Shown here: piece after piece, positions 6,062-12,330 of the stretch
How positions within the stretch are numbered: position 1 is the stretch's first letter
How the letters are laid out: each line of letters begins with the position of its first letter
Source: an archaeon
GTDB taxonomy: Archaea > Nanobdellota > Nanobdellia > Woesearchaeales > ARS49
Direction of reading: 5' to 3'
Length of the DNA: 12,355 nt
NCBI GenBank assembly: GCA_016213425.1
Contig: JACRAI010000006.1
Location: 1-12,355 of the forward strand
Notes under the pieces: generated by a model
What the model was told of the DNA's origin: nothing
The model's input: the letters and a program-made list of their open reading frames with translations, nothing else
Database searches by the model: none
Made by a program: the position numbers and the translations under genes

Positions 6062-7432
6062 ATGCAAAGAAGAGGTGTGTTACTTATAGGTTTGTTACTA
6101 CTTTTTGTTCCTTTAGTTAGTGCGTATCATGGGAGTGTTAGTACTGGTGGAAGTTATAGCGTCAATTCAGATATTGAAACTAAACCGGGAATTGAGCAAG
6201 CACAAAAACCTGAAACAACTTCTTTTGAAAAAAATCTTGGAGCTTATGGTTTTCCAGATCTTATTGTTGAAAGTATAGGTGTTCCAGATTCGTTGCCTAA
6301 AAATTCGATTATAGGACAGGGGTTTCCTGTTGTAATAAAAAACGTAGGAGAATTTCCTGCTGATGGTCAAATAATGTTATTGCTTGATATTTATTCTAAA
6401 CACGGAAAAAGGTGTGGTATTAATATGTTTGCTGGAGGAGGGGTAGGTACTGGAAGTAATCCTTCTGTTTTTAGTTTAGGCCATCTAGTGAGATCGACTT
6501 CTATTGCTCCAGGAGAATCTTTAACTGTTTACGTTTATGATTATATTACTAAAGGAAGTTCGTTTGCTCCTAGAAGTGGTTGTTTAACAAAAGTGTTAGC
6601 AGAAGATATAACATTTAGGGCAAATGTGAATCCTGTTGCTGGAGGATTGTATAGTGGTTTAATTCCTAAAGGAAGAATAAAAGAAAGCGACATGACTAAC
6701 AATGTTTTGGAAAAAACAGTCAAAATAACTGAAGAAGTTTCAAAAACTCAAGAATTAGCATTTCCGATAAAATTTGAGCCTGGCATGAATGTTTTTTCAA
6801 TGCCAGTTGAAGATAATGTTAGTGCTTATTCATTCACTCAGAGCACAGGATGTACAATATTTGGGTTGAACGAAAACTATAGTAAATCAACTGCATGGGG
6901 TACAAGAAAGATTCCTTCAATCACTCCTTTTTTAAATCAATTAAATTTTGATGAATTATTAAAACCGGGAATTGTTTATGGAGCATTGTGCGAGTTTCCT
7001 TTAACATTTACGTTTGCAGGAAAAGACCCGGGTGTTTTTGAGACCCAGTTAAAACCTCAAGGAGTAACTGCGGTAACAACTAGAGCTGGGATGATGGGAA
7101 TGCAGTTATATCAATTAATTGATGGTTGCTCTAATTTAGCTGGAGGAAATAGTGATATTTATCGTTTCACAAAAGGATGGGAAAACGTTAACAGAAAGTC
7201 AACTGCACACAGAATGTTTTACCGCGCAAACGTAATTCCTGGAGAAGCATACTTTGTAATGTGTGATAATTCTGCAGGAGGAACTTGGGATTTTAATCCT
7301 GAAGATAAAGAAAATTACCATTATAGAGATTCAGTAATTTTAGATTCTGACCATGTAAACAGGTATGGTGGCAGAGGAACTTTTGGCGGAAGTTATACAA
7401 GCAAAGATTATTATTATTTTGTTCCTAGATAA
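6062..7432 (+). CDS. Secreted protein with CARDB-like domain
   Basis: The 456-residue product has a Sec signal peptide: MQRR, a hydrophobic stretch (6-18), and a probable cut after VSA at residue 21. Residues about 64-222 look like a CARDB domain (Ig-like fold common in archaeal and bacterial surface proteins): FPDLIVESIGVPD at the start, VVIKNVGEFPADG in the middle and ESDMTNNVLEKTVKI at the end. The remaining half begins with FEPGMNVFSMPVED (238-251), of the type found in archaeal surface proteins, and has paired-looking Cys at 264, 310, 356 and 401. It ends in YYYFVPR without a membrane anchor or sorting motif. An in-frame TTG at 6044 would extend the N-terminus, but the TATA box spacing favours the ATG at 6062. 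The function is unknown; a cell-surface or extracellular role is inferred. Confidence 0.85.
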   Translation: MQRRGVLLIGLLLLFVPLVSAYHGSVSTGGSYSVNSDIETKPGIEQAQKPETTSFEKNLGAYGFPDLIVESIGVPDSLPKNSIIGQGFPVVIKNVGEFPADGQIMLLLDIYSKHGKRCGINMFAGGGVGTGSNPSVFSLGHLVRSTSIAPGESLTVYVYDYITKGSSFAPRSGCLTKVLAEDITFRANVNPVAGGLYSGLIPKGRIKESDMTNNVLEKTVKITEEVSKTQELAFPIKFEPGMNVFSMPVEDNVSAYSFTQSTGCTIFGLNENYSKSTAWGTRKIPSITPFLNQLNFDELLKPGIVYGALCEFPLTFTFAGKDPGVFETQLKPQGVTAVTTRAGMMGMQLYQLIDGCSNLAGGNSDIYRFTKGWENVNRKSTAHRMFYRANVIPGEAYFVMCDNSAGGTWDFNPEDKENYHYRDSVILDSDHVNRYGGRGTFGGSYTSKDYYYFVPR

Positions 7433-7445
7433 AAAAATAAACACG

Positions 7446-7463
7446 AACTGAGCTAGCTCAGTT
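7446..7463. terminator. Perfect 18-bp palindrome between convergent genes
   Basis: AACTGAGCT directly followed by its reverse complement AGCTCAGTT. With CAC (7442-7444) and GTG (7464-7466) the stem extends by three pairs past one bulged G. It lies 14 nt after the secreted protein stop codon and 31 nt past the stop of the opposing small gene, so a two-way terminator or mRNA 3'-end structure is plausible. A protein-binding dyad is the alternative. Confidence 0.45.
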
Positions 7464-7493
7464 GTGCACATTTAATCTTCTAAAATTTTGAAA

Positions 7494-7684
7494 TTAAGCT
7501 TCCATGTATCCTATCATGAAGCCTGCTTCTGCGTCGTCTATTAAATCATCATCTCTTTCATCCTGTAAGACATCTATTTCAGTAGATTCTTCTTCAGGGT
7601 AGAAATATAAAGGCAATTTATTTCGGGGTTTGTGGTTTGTAGTAATAAATTTGAACCACTAAATTTTTCTGTTGTTTTTTTCAT
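7494..7684 (-). pseudogene. Small acidic protein gene, split between two frames across a heptamer repeat
   Basis: A strong GGAGGT and the ATG at 7684-7682 open a short frame beginning MKKTTEKFSGSN, which stops at TAG 7576-7574 after 36 residues. A different frame, open from 7658 to TAA 7496-7494, encodes a plainly protein-like acidic tail: PEEESTEIDVLQDERDD, then DLIDDAEAGFMIGYMEA. The two overlap over a three-unit heptamer repeat (7625-7645). Gain of one 7-nt unit, or loss of two, would join them into a protein of about 58-65 residues. The tail frame has no ATG of its own upstream of the acidic stretch; only TTG (7616) or ATT could start it. It may be a broken gene, a frame-switching gene, or contain a sequencing indel. 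I recognise no named family. Confidence 0.5.
7625..7645 (-). repeat. Three-unit heptamer repeat inside the small acidic protein gene
   Basis: Minus strand units TTACTAC, AAACCAC, AAACCCC, of the same type as the repeat before tRNA-Ile. GTGGTT (7655-7660 on the minus strand) and AACCAC within the repeat could also pair as a hairpin. Confidence 0.65.
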
Positions 7685-7691
7685 TTTTTTT

Positions 7692-7697
7692 ACCTCC
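7692..7697 (-). promoter_or_regulatory. Strong ribosome binding site for the small acidic protein start
   Basis: GGAGGT, seven bases before the ATG at 7684. A near-perfect match to the 16S tail in an otherwise AT-rich stretch argues that translation does begin there. Confidence 0.7.
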
Positions 7698-7701
7698 TTT
7701 T

Positions 7702-7806
7702 TCATGCATTACTTACTTTTCTTGTTTCCATCATCATTTGTCTGATGAATAGATTTTTTACTTCCGTGCACCTTAAATTTTTTTGATATGTGTTGTTTGC
7801 TTCCAT
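7702..7806 (-). CDS. Very small protein (34 aa), unknown function
   Basis: The frame starts at ATG 7806-7804 and ends with TGA at 7704-7702. The product begins MEANNTYQKNLRCTEVKN and ends METRKVSNA. It is polar and basic, with three consecutive Met in the middle. It has no membrane segment and one cysteine. The main evidence is an excellent ribosome binding site, AGGTGAT at 7811-7817, four bases before the ATG. The second small gene with its own GGAGGT follows after 17 nt, so the two look like a mini-operon. I know of no homologue; at this length homology would be hard to see in any case. A leader peptide or regulatory peptide is possible. Confidence 0.45.
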   Translation of the reverse strand: MEANNTYQKNLRCTEVKNLFIRQMMMETRKVSNA

Positions 7807-7810
7807 TATT

Positions 7811-7817
7811 ATCACCT
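7811..7817 (-). promoter_or_regulatory. Ribosome binding site of the 34-aa gene
   Basis: AGGTGAT on the minus strand matches seven bases of the ideal archaeal GGAGGTGAT, four bases from the ATG. Confidence 0.65.
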
Positions 7818-7843
7818 TTTTTTTGATTTTCGCGGCCTTTTTT

Positions 7844-7897
7844 TCAGTTTGAAATTTTGGGTTTGAAGTTAACTGCAAACCGCAAACTACTTACTTA
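7844..7897. repeat. Back-to-back heptamer repeats with a central palindrome
   Basis: Plus strand divides into TCAGTTT, GAAATTT, TGGGTTT, GAAGTTA (7844-7871) and then, in the opposite orientation, TAACTGC, AAACCGC, AAACTAC, TTACTTA (7870-7897). At the junction 7861-7880, GTTTGAAGTT faces AACTGCAAAC, a 20-bp dyad with one mismatched pair. Confidence 0.6.
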
Positions 7898-7926
7898 GAA
7901 CTTTCTTTAAATACGCTACGCGTGTA

Positions 7927-7947
7927 TGTCCAGTGTCCAGTGACTGG
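7927..7947 (+). repeat. Tandem TGTCCAG heptamers with an inverted CCAGT/ACTGG
   Basis: TGTCCAG occurs twice exactly in tandem (7927-7933, 7934-7940), followed by TGACTGG. CCAGT (7937-7941) and ACTGG (7943-7947) form a five-base dyad with one base between them. TCCAGTG thus appears at 7929-7935 and 7936-7942. Confidence 0.7.
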
Positions 7948-7997
7948 TTGTTTTGGTGTTTTAGAGCTTTAAAGTGCAGAATTCTATGTTTAAGGGG

Positions 7998-8046
7998 TGT
8001 CCAGTGAGAACTGGTTCGGGGTTTTGAGTTTGAAGTTTGTAGTATA
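7998..8046 (+). repeat. ORB-like site followed by further heptamers
   Basis: TCCAGTGAGAAC at 8000-8011 is preceded by GGGG (7994-7997) and followed by GGGG (8018-8021). It also holds a CCAGT/ACTGG hairpin with loop GAGA. As I recall the archaeal origin recognition box core (TCCAGTGGAAAC plus a G-string), 10 of 12 positions match. From 8019 the units GGGTTTT, GAGTTTG, AAGTTTG, TAGTATA continue the 7-nt period. Confidence 0.45.
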
Positions 8047-8090
8047 GATATAAATCGCCCTCAAACTTAAATCCACACATCACAATTATC

Positions 8091-8510
8091 TTATGCCACT
8101 TCAGGATATTTTACGCTTCTTTGTGATTTAAGTGCTAGAAGAAGTTCTTTTGTCTTTTGAACTAATGGTTTGTAATCTTCTATGTGCATTCTAACAAGGT
8201 CGATTTTTGATATGTCTTCATAGTCTTCTTCCGCTTTAAAGTCTACTAGACAATTAAATAATTTTGTTACTTCTGATTCTTGTTCTTTAAGAAAATTAAA
8301 CAAACTTGTATGTATTTTTCTTGCTCTTTTTTTTTGTCTTTCTAGTATGTTTAATATCAAAGTTGTAGTTTTTTTTATTGCTTCGATTTTTTTATTCACT
8401 TCTTTTCCTTTACCAGTCAAGTTTGATCCTAATTTTAAGAAGTAAATGGAAAAAGTATACATTACAGATCCTTTTATTTGTTCTTCTTGTAAAAAATCAT
8501 CTAATTCCAT
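8091..8510 (-). CDS. Small helical protein, last gene of the Cdc6-MinD operon, unknown function
   Basis: I do not recognise the family. The 139-residue product is predicted to be almost all helix: a hydrophobic patch MYTFSIYFLKL (17-27) too short and polar for a sure membrane segment, then a Lys-rich helix (34-66) with a run QKKRARK (59-65), then acidic helices to the end. It looks like a helical-bundle or coiled-coil adaptor with a basic patch that could contact DNA or membrane lipid; that is inference. Its ATG shares one base with the stop codon of the preceding membrane protein gene (TAATG), so translation is coupled and the partner is probably that protein. No signal peptide and a single Cys (residue 87). 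Confidence 0.8.
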   Translation of the reverse strand: MELDDFLQEEQIKGSVMYTFSIYFLKLGSNLTGKGKEVNKKIEAIKKTTTLILNILERQKKRARKIHTSLFNFLKEQESEVTKLFNCLVDFKAEEDYEDISKIDLVRMHIEDYKPLVQKTKELLLALKSQRSVKYPEVA

Positions 8511-9103
8511 TAATCTTTACCTATTAAATCTGCAGTGCAAGCGCCTATTATTGCAGTTAAGCTAACAGTTGCAACCTGTTTGTAGCTAGTAATGAATTCT
8601 TTTCCAAAATCAGGATTGAATAGTATTAAGACTATTACTGACATTATTATTGAAGTTGCATAAAGAACTGTTAATCTCATTGGTAAAAATTTTAGTAATT
8701 TTGGATCTTTTATTTTTCTGAACCCTGTAGCGTAAAGGAAAATTCCTCCTATCGCAAATGTCAAGAGATATAAGAATCCTGCTCTGTAAACATCTATGCT
8801 TTCTGCAACTTTCATTCCGTAAATAAATGTGTAATGCGCAACTGCGCCAAAAAAAGCTCCAACAACACCTCTTGCTCCATCTTTCAAAGTGAAACTTTTC
8901 AAAGGATGCAATCCAACATCTTTTTTTATTTCTTCTTCTATTTCTTTTAATTGTTTTAACGCATTGAGTTCTTTTTCTTCTTGGTTTAATACCTTTTTTT
9001 CAGCTGATTCAATTTCTGTTTCTTCAGTCATCAATTTTTTTTGATTTTTTAGAAGTAAGTCTAGTTTTGCATTTATTGTTTGCAAACTTAATTTTTTTGC
9101 CAT
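8510..9103 (-). CDS. Four-helix membrane protein with N-terminal coiled coil
   Basis: Residues 1-62 are charged and helical (INAKLDLLLKNQKKLM, then a Glu/Lys-rich coiled coil), clearly cytoplasmic in style. Four membrane segments follow at about 78-97, 107-127, 142-162 and 176-194, with a short tail. The SFTLKDGARGVVGAFFGA entry to helix 1 and the helical pattern recall the DUF2391/COG4711 integral membrane proteins; I hold this only as a possibility. The gene starts 1 nt after the MinD stop codon and runs into the next gene by one base, so it is surely co-expressed with the MinD-like ATPase. The natural inference is a membrane anchor or partner for that ATPase, with the coiled coil as the contact surface. 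Confidence 0.85.
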   Translation of the reverse strand: MAKKLSLQTINAKLDLLLKNQKKLMTEETEIESAEKKVLNQEEKELNALKQLKEIEEEIKKDVGLHPLKSFTLKDGARGVVGAFFGAVAHYTFIYGMKVAESIDVYRAGFLYLLTFAIGGIFLYATGFRKIKDPKLLKFLPMRLTVLYATSIIMSVIVLILFNPDFGKEFITSYKQVATVSLTAIIGACTADLIGKD

Positions 9104-9104
9104 C

Positions 9105-9905
9105 TCACTCTTTGTTTATTACACGATTAACTTCATCTTTTCTAAGATCTTTTTTTAAGAATAAACTTTTAAATTTAGATAAAAATCTAGGATCTTTATA
9201 TTCTGAATTTGACATGTAAGCTGCAATTTTGTTTATTTCAATACTAGGGTTGGATTTTGGTGCGTGAGATGTTACTGGCGCAGTTTTTGATACTGCTTCC
9301 AACATTTTTAAGTCGTCAGGAACTACTCCGAGAACTAAAGTTTCCGTTGCTTCCTCTATTTCTTCTAAGCTTAACTCAAAACCTTTATTCCTTATTTTGT
9401 TAACAATTAAACCTTTTATAGGAGTATTCCTTTGCTTAGCTAACTTAACTGCTCTAATTGTTGTACTCAAAGTAGGATAATCTGGACTCGTAACAACATA
9501 CAATTCATCTGATGCAATCATTGTTGAAAGAATTTCTCCGTGAAGATTTGGTGAAGAATCTATAAGTACAATGTCATAAAATTCTTTTAACGGATCTAAG
9601 CAATCTTTCAATCTATAATGATCTGTTATAGCTCTGCCTTCAACTGAAGCAGGAATCAAGTGTAGATTTTCAGAATATTTATGTATTGTTCTTTGTATGG
9701 GAGTTTTTCTAAGCAATGCGTCTTGTATTGTTGATTCGTAATCAAATATGCCAAAATGCATGGCTAAGTTTGGAGCACTGAAATTTCCGTCAACTAATAA
9801 AACTTTTTTTCCAAATTGTGATGCTAAAGAAGCGCCAATGTTGGCTGTGCAGCTTGTTTTGCCTACTCCTCCTTTTATTGAGATAATTCCAATTGTTTTT
9901 CCCAT
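9105..9905 (-). CDS. MinD/ParA-family deviant Walker ATPase
   Basis: The 266-residue protein carries the deviant Walker A motif KGGVGKT (11-17, with the signature Lys at 11), the A' region VLLVDGNFSAPNL (35-47) and Walker B DIVLIDSSP (111-119), the order and spacing of MinD/ParA/SIMIBI ATPases. In the A' motif the usual second Asp (VDxD) is Asn41. Members dimerise on ATP and position division, flagella, plasmids or chromosomes by cycling on membrane or DNA. After the ATPase fold, FLSKFKSLFLKK (241-252) could form an amphipathic membrane-binding helix as in MinD, inferred from pattern only. GAGGAG at 9912-9917 supports the ATG. It lies between a Cdc6-like gene (31 nt upstream) and the membrane protein gene (1 nt downstream), pointing to a chromosome- or origin-positioning role rather than division-site selection, though this is unproven. 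Confidence 0.92.
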   Translation of the reverse strand: MGKTIGIISIKGGVGKTSCTANIGASLASQFGKKVLLVDGNFSAPNLAMHFGIFDYESTIQDALLRKTPIQRTIHKYSENLHLIPASVEGRAITDHYRLKDCLDPLKEFYDIVLIDSSPNLHGEILSTMIASDELYVVTSPDYPTLSTTIRAVKLAKQRNTPIKGLIVNKIRNKGFELSLEEIEEATETLVLGVVPDDLKMLEAVSKTAPVTSHAPKSNPSIEINKIAAYMSNSEYKDPRFLSKFKSLFLKKDLRKDEVNRVINKE

Positions 9906-9910
9906 TAATA

Positions 9911-9917
9911 TCTCCTC
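9911..9917 (-). promoter_or_regulatory. Ribosome binding site of the MinD-like gene
   Basis: GAGGAGA on the minus strand, a few bases before the ATG at 9905; leadered translation inside the operon. Confidence 0.6.
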
Positions 9918-9936
9918 TTTTCTTTTTGAACGTGAT

Positions 9937-10995
9937 TTACTCGAATTCTGTGAGTTTTTTATACTGAACTATGGTAGTTGAACCTTCTTTACCACCTATT
10001 AATTTTTTCGTTTTTATAAATTTTCCCTTTTCAAGCCTTTCAATTTTGCGCTGAAAGCTTTTATAAGTTCCTTCACCGCCTATTTCTTGATATTTCTTGA
10101 ATAAATCGCCAATTCTTTCATCAGGATTTTCTTTAACGACTTTCAGAACCAATCTTTCGTTTTGATCTAAGTTTTCAGGACTTTTATTCAATTCTATCTT
10201 TGACACTGCTTCTTTAGCGTATTCTAAAATAACTTTTTTTGAAGAGTGATTTTCTGCAATTAATCCTGCATCTCTTAGTAATTGTAACCCAGCTCTTATA
10301 TCTTGAACTTCATAACTTTTTTCGCTAATTAACTCAATTGCATCTTCATCCCAAACAGTAGGAAAAAATGCGTGCTCCATTCTAGTTTTTAAAATATTTC
10401 TAGTTTCGGGCTTAGTGTAAGCTTTAAACTCTATATTTTCCGGCAATAACCTAGACTTAATTCTATCTTCTACTTCAACATACCATTCTTTAAAATTAGT
10501 TATTAAAATAATGCTTTTCTTGTAAATTTCATTAATTAAAGAATAAATAAAATCTGTATCTTCAAGTTTGTCAACTTCATCAAGAACAAAAACCGCCGAT
10601 TTCTTGTTAAGTACATTTTTTATTACTTCAAATAATTCTTCAGTATTCTTATTTTGCGTGAAAGAATAATTGATTTGATTGCAAATTTCACAAGTTATTT
10701 TATGGGCAGTATTTTTTTGCCAGCAATTAATGTATATTGGGGAAACATCATCGCTGTTTTCTTCTAAATCTCTAAGAATCCATTTGACTGCCGCTGTTTT
10801 ACCAATTCCTGGACTGCCGTAAATTAAAACATTCTTTCCATTTCTACCTTGCATTAAAGGTTTAATGCAATTTACAACTCTAAATTGCTGAGTTTCTCTG
10901 TGCGGCAAAAGTTTAGGAACCCACTCAGGATCTAATGAATCTTCATTTTTGAAGATAGTTTCACCACTTTCAAGAACCTCTTTAAACAAGCTCAT
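9937..10995 (-). CDS. Orc1/Cdc6-family AAA+ ATPase (replication initiator type)
   Basis: This 352-residue protein has the archaeal Orc1/Cdc6 plan. N-terminal IFKNEDSLDPEWVPKLLPHRE (14-34) is the family's lead-in. Walker A is GSPGIGKT (60-67), Walker B VFVLDEVDKL (135-144), sensor 1 ILITN (163-167), a DRIKSRL arginine-finger region (177-183) and sensor 2 DIRAGLQLLRDAG (232-244). A C-terminal winged helix (about 278-345) would bind origin DNA. Such proteins bind origin recognition boxes and load MCM. Length is somewhat below the usual 380-420, so it may be a divergent paralogue. The in-frame TTG at 10998 is less likely than the ATG at 10995, which has a TATA-like ATTTTAAA centred 26 nt upstream. 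It heads the operon with the MinD-like ATPase and two further genes. Confidence 0.88.
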   Translation of the reverse strand: MSLFKEVLESGETIFKNEDSLDPEWVPKLLPHRETQQFRVVNCIKPLMQGRNGKNVLIYGSPGIGKTAAVKWILRDLEENSDDVSPIYINCWQKNTAHKITCEICNQINYSFTQNKNTEELFEVIKNVLNKKSAVFVLDEVDKLEDTDFIYSLINEIYKKSIILITNFKEWYVEVEDRIKSRLLPENIEFKAYTKPETRNILKTRMEHAFFPTVWDEDAIELISEKSYEVQDIRAGLQLLRDAGLIAENHSSKKVILEYAKEAVSKIELNKSPENLDQNERLVLKVVKENPDERIGDLFKKYQEIGGEGTYKSFQRKIERLEKGKFIKTKKLIGGKEGSTTIVQYKKLTEFE

Positions 10996-11017
10996 CAAAT
11001 GCCTTAATTGCCTTTTG

Positions 11018-11025
11018 TTTAAAAT
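11018..11025 (-). promoter_or_regulatory. TATA-like promoter of the Cdc6-MinD operon
   Basis: ATTTTAAA on the minus strand, centred about 26 nt before the ATG at 10995, with no ribosome binding site: leaderless type. It lies in the 62-nt gap after the seryl-tRNA synthetase gene, so read-through from that gene is also possible. Confidence 0.4.
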
Positions 11026-11057
11026 AATTGTTGTTTTATGGGAAATATTTAAGAATT

Positions 11058-12317
11058 CTAGATCTTCTTAAACCCGCAATATTTCTGCAATACTTTTGGA
11101 ACTAGGATTTCTCCTTTTTTGTTTTGGAAATTTTCAACTATTGCGACTAGTGCTCTTGTTGTTGGAACGCAAGTGCTGTTTAATGTGTGAACGTGAACTC
11201 TTTCATTTCCATTTTGGTATCTTATGTTTGATCTGGTTGATTGATAGCTTGTGCAATTGCTGCAGCTGGCTATTTCTCTGTAAGTATCTTGTACTGGCAT
11301 CCAGACTTCAACGTCATAAGTTTTTGAAGAAACCTTACCTATATCTCCAGAACATAAGATGACCGTTCTGAAATGCAGTCCTAAACTTTCAAAAAAATCT
11401 TCCACGTTTTTTCTTAATTCTTCATGATGGTGAACGCTTTCTTCTGGTTTGCAAAGAATTATTTGTTCTACTTTATTGAATTGGTGGACGCGAAAGATTC
11501 CTTTAGTGTCTTTTCCGTGAGCGCCCAATTCTTTTCTGTAACAAGGACTTAAACCGACAAGTTTTTGTGGTAAATCTTTTTCTTCTAAAACTTCATTCAT
11601 GAATTGCGCAGTTAAAGGATGTTCTGAAGTTGCGATTAAGAATAATTCTTCACCTTCAATTTTGTAAAGCATTTCTTCAAAAGCTTCAACATCAACAACT
11701 CCATCATATGCATCATGAAGCATCATGTTAGGAGGAATTGTAAATTCGTAGCCTCTTTTTGTCATAAAATCTATTGCGTATTTTAGTATTGATAATTCAA
11801 GCAATGCAAGTTTGCCTTTTAAAAAATAAAATCTTGCTCCGCTGATTTTTGCAGCTCTTTCAAGATCTACAAGTTTTCTTTCAACAAGTAAATCAACGTG
11901 GCTTTTAGGAGTGAAATCAAATTTTGGTTTTTCTCCAGAAGTCTTAGCGACTTTATTATCATTTGCGTCTTTTCCTTCAGGAACGCTTTCTTGAAGAATG
12001 TTAGGCATTCTCATTAAGTAATAATTTATTTGATTTTGTGTTTCTTGAAGATTTTTATCGCTCTCTTCTAATTTTTTAGGAAGATTTTTTGCTTCTTCAA
12101 ACAAATTCTTTGCATCTTTTCCTTCTTTTTTATACTGATTAATTTCTTTGCTTAACTCATTTCTTCTTTGCCTTAACTTTTCATTTTCTTGCTTTAATTC
12201 ACGCCATTTCTTTTCTAAAGCTAAAACTTCTTCAACAGGCTTAACTTCAAGATTTCTCTTTCTTAAAGTAGATTTAACAGCTTCAGAATTTTCTTTAACA
12301 AAATTTAAGTTTAACAT
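11058..12317 (-). CDS. serS: Seryl-tRNA synthetase, standard (type I) form
   Basis: The complete 419-residue enzyme charges tRNA-Ser with serine. Residues about 25-105 form the long antiparallel coiled coil that grips the tRNA-Ser variable arm. The class II core follows: motif 1 region near GYEFTIPPNMM (189-199), the serine/ATP-site ATSEHPLTA (229-237), motif 2 SPCYRKELGAHGKDTKGIFR (257-276) running into VHQFNKVEQ, and motif 3 TLNSTCVPTTRALVAIVEN (378-396) with the invariant Arg at 388. The VPKVLQKY end (407-413) is typical. This is the common form rather than the rare methanogen zinc form. Its promoter at 12338-12347 suits a leaderless start at ATG 12317. The Cdc6-like gene starts 62 nt downstream on the same strand. 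Confidence 0.96.
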   Translation of the reverse strand: MLNLNFVKENSEAVKSTLRKRNLEVKPVEEVLALEKKWRELKQENEKLRQRRNELSKEINQYKKEGKDAKNLFEEAKNLPKKLEESDKNLQETQNQINYYLMRMPNILQESVPEGKDANDNKVAKTSGEKPKFDFTPKSHVDLLVERKLVDLERAAKISGARFYFLKGKLALLELSILKYAIDFMTKRGYEFTIPPNMMLHDAYDGVVDVEAFEEMLYKIEGEELFLIATSEHPLTAQFMNEVLEEKDLPQKLVGLSPCYRKELGAHGKDTKGIFRVHQFNKVEQIILCKPEESVHHHEELRKNVEDFFESLGLHFRTVILCSGDIGKVSSKTYDVEVWMPVQDTYREIASCSNCTSYQSTRSNIRYQNGNERVHVHTLNSTCVPTTRALVAIVENFQNKKGEILVPKVLQKYCGFKKI

Positions 12318-12330
12318 ACGACCGTTAATT

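Larger units (their letters stand above)
7433..8090. other. Repeat-rich intergenic region of about 650 nt
   Basis: This AT-rich gap separates the secreted protein gene from the end of the Cdc6-MinD operon. It contains, left to right: an 18-bp palindrome, two tiny minus-strand genes, clusters of period-7 repeats in both orientations, three TCCAGTG words with associated dyads, and no long reading frame. Parts are described separately. It is the best candidate in the window for an origin-like or regulatory region. Confidence 0.7.

Noticed and set aside
7844..8046. Repeats as a possible CRISPR array
   Set aside because: Units are 7 nt and contiguous with no spacers; there are no cas genes.
10996..10998. 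TTG start for the Cdc6-like gene
   Set aside because: It is directly followed by an ATG that fits the promoter spacing.
11096..11362. Plus-strand frame of 88 codons
   Set aside because: It is antisense to the conserved motif 3 region of serS.
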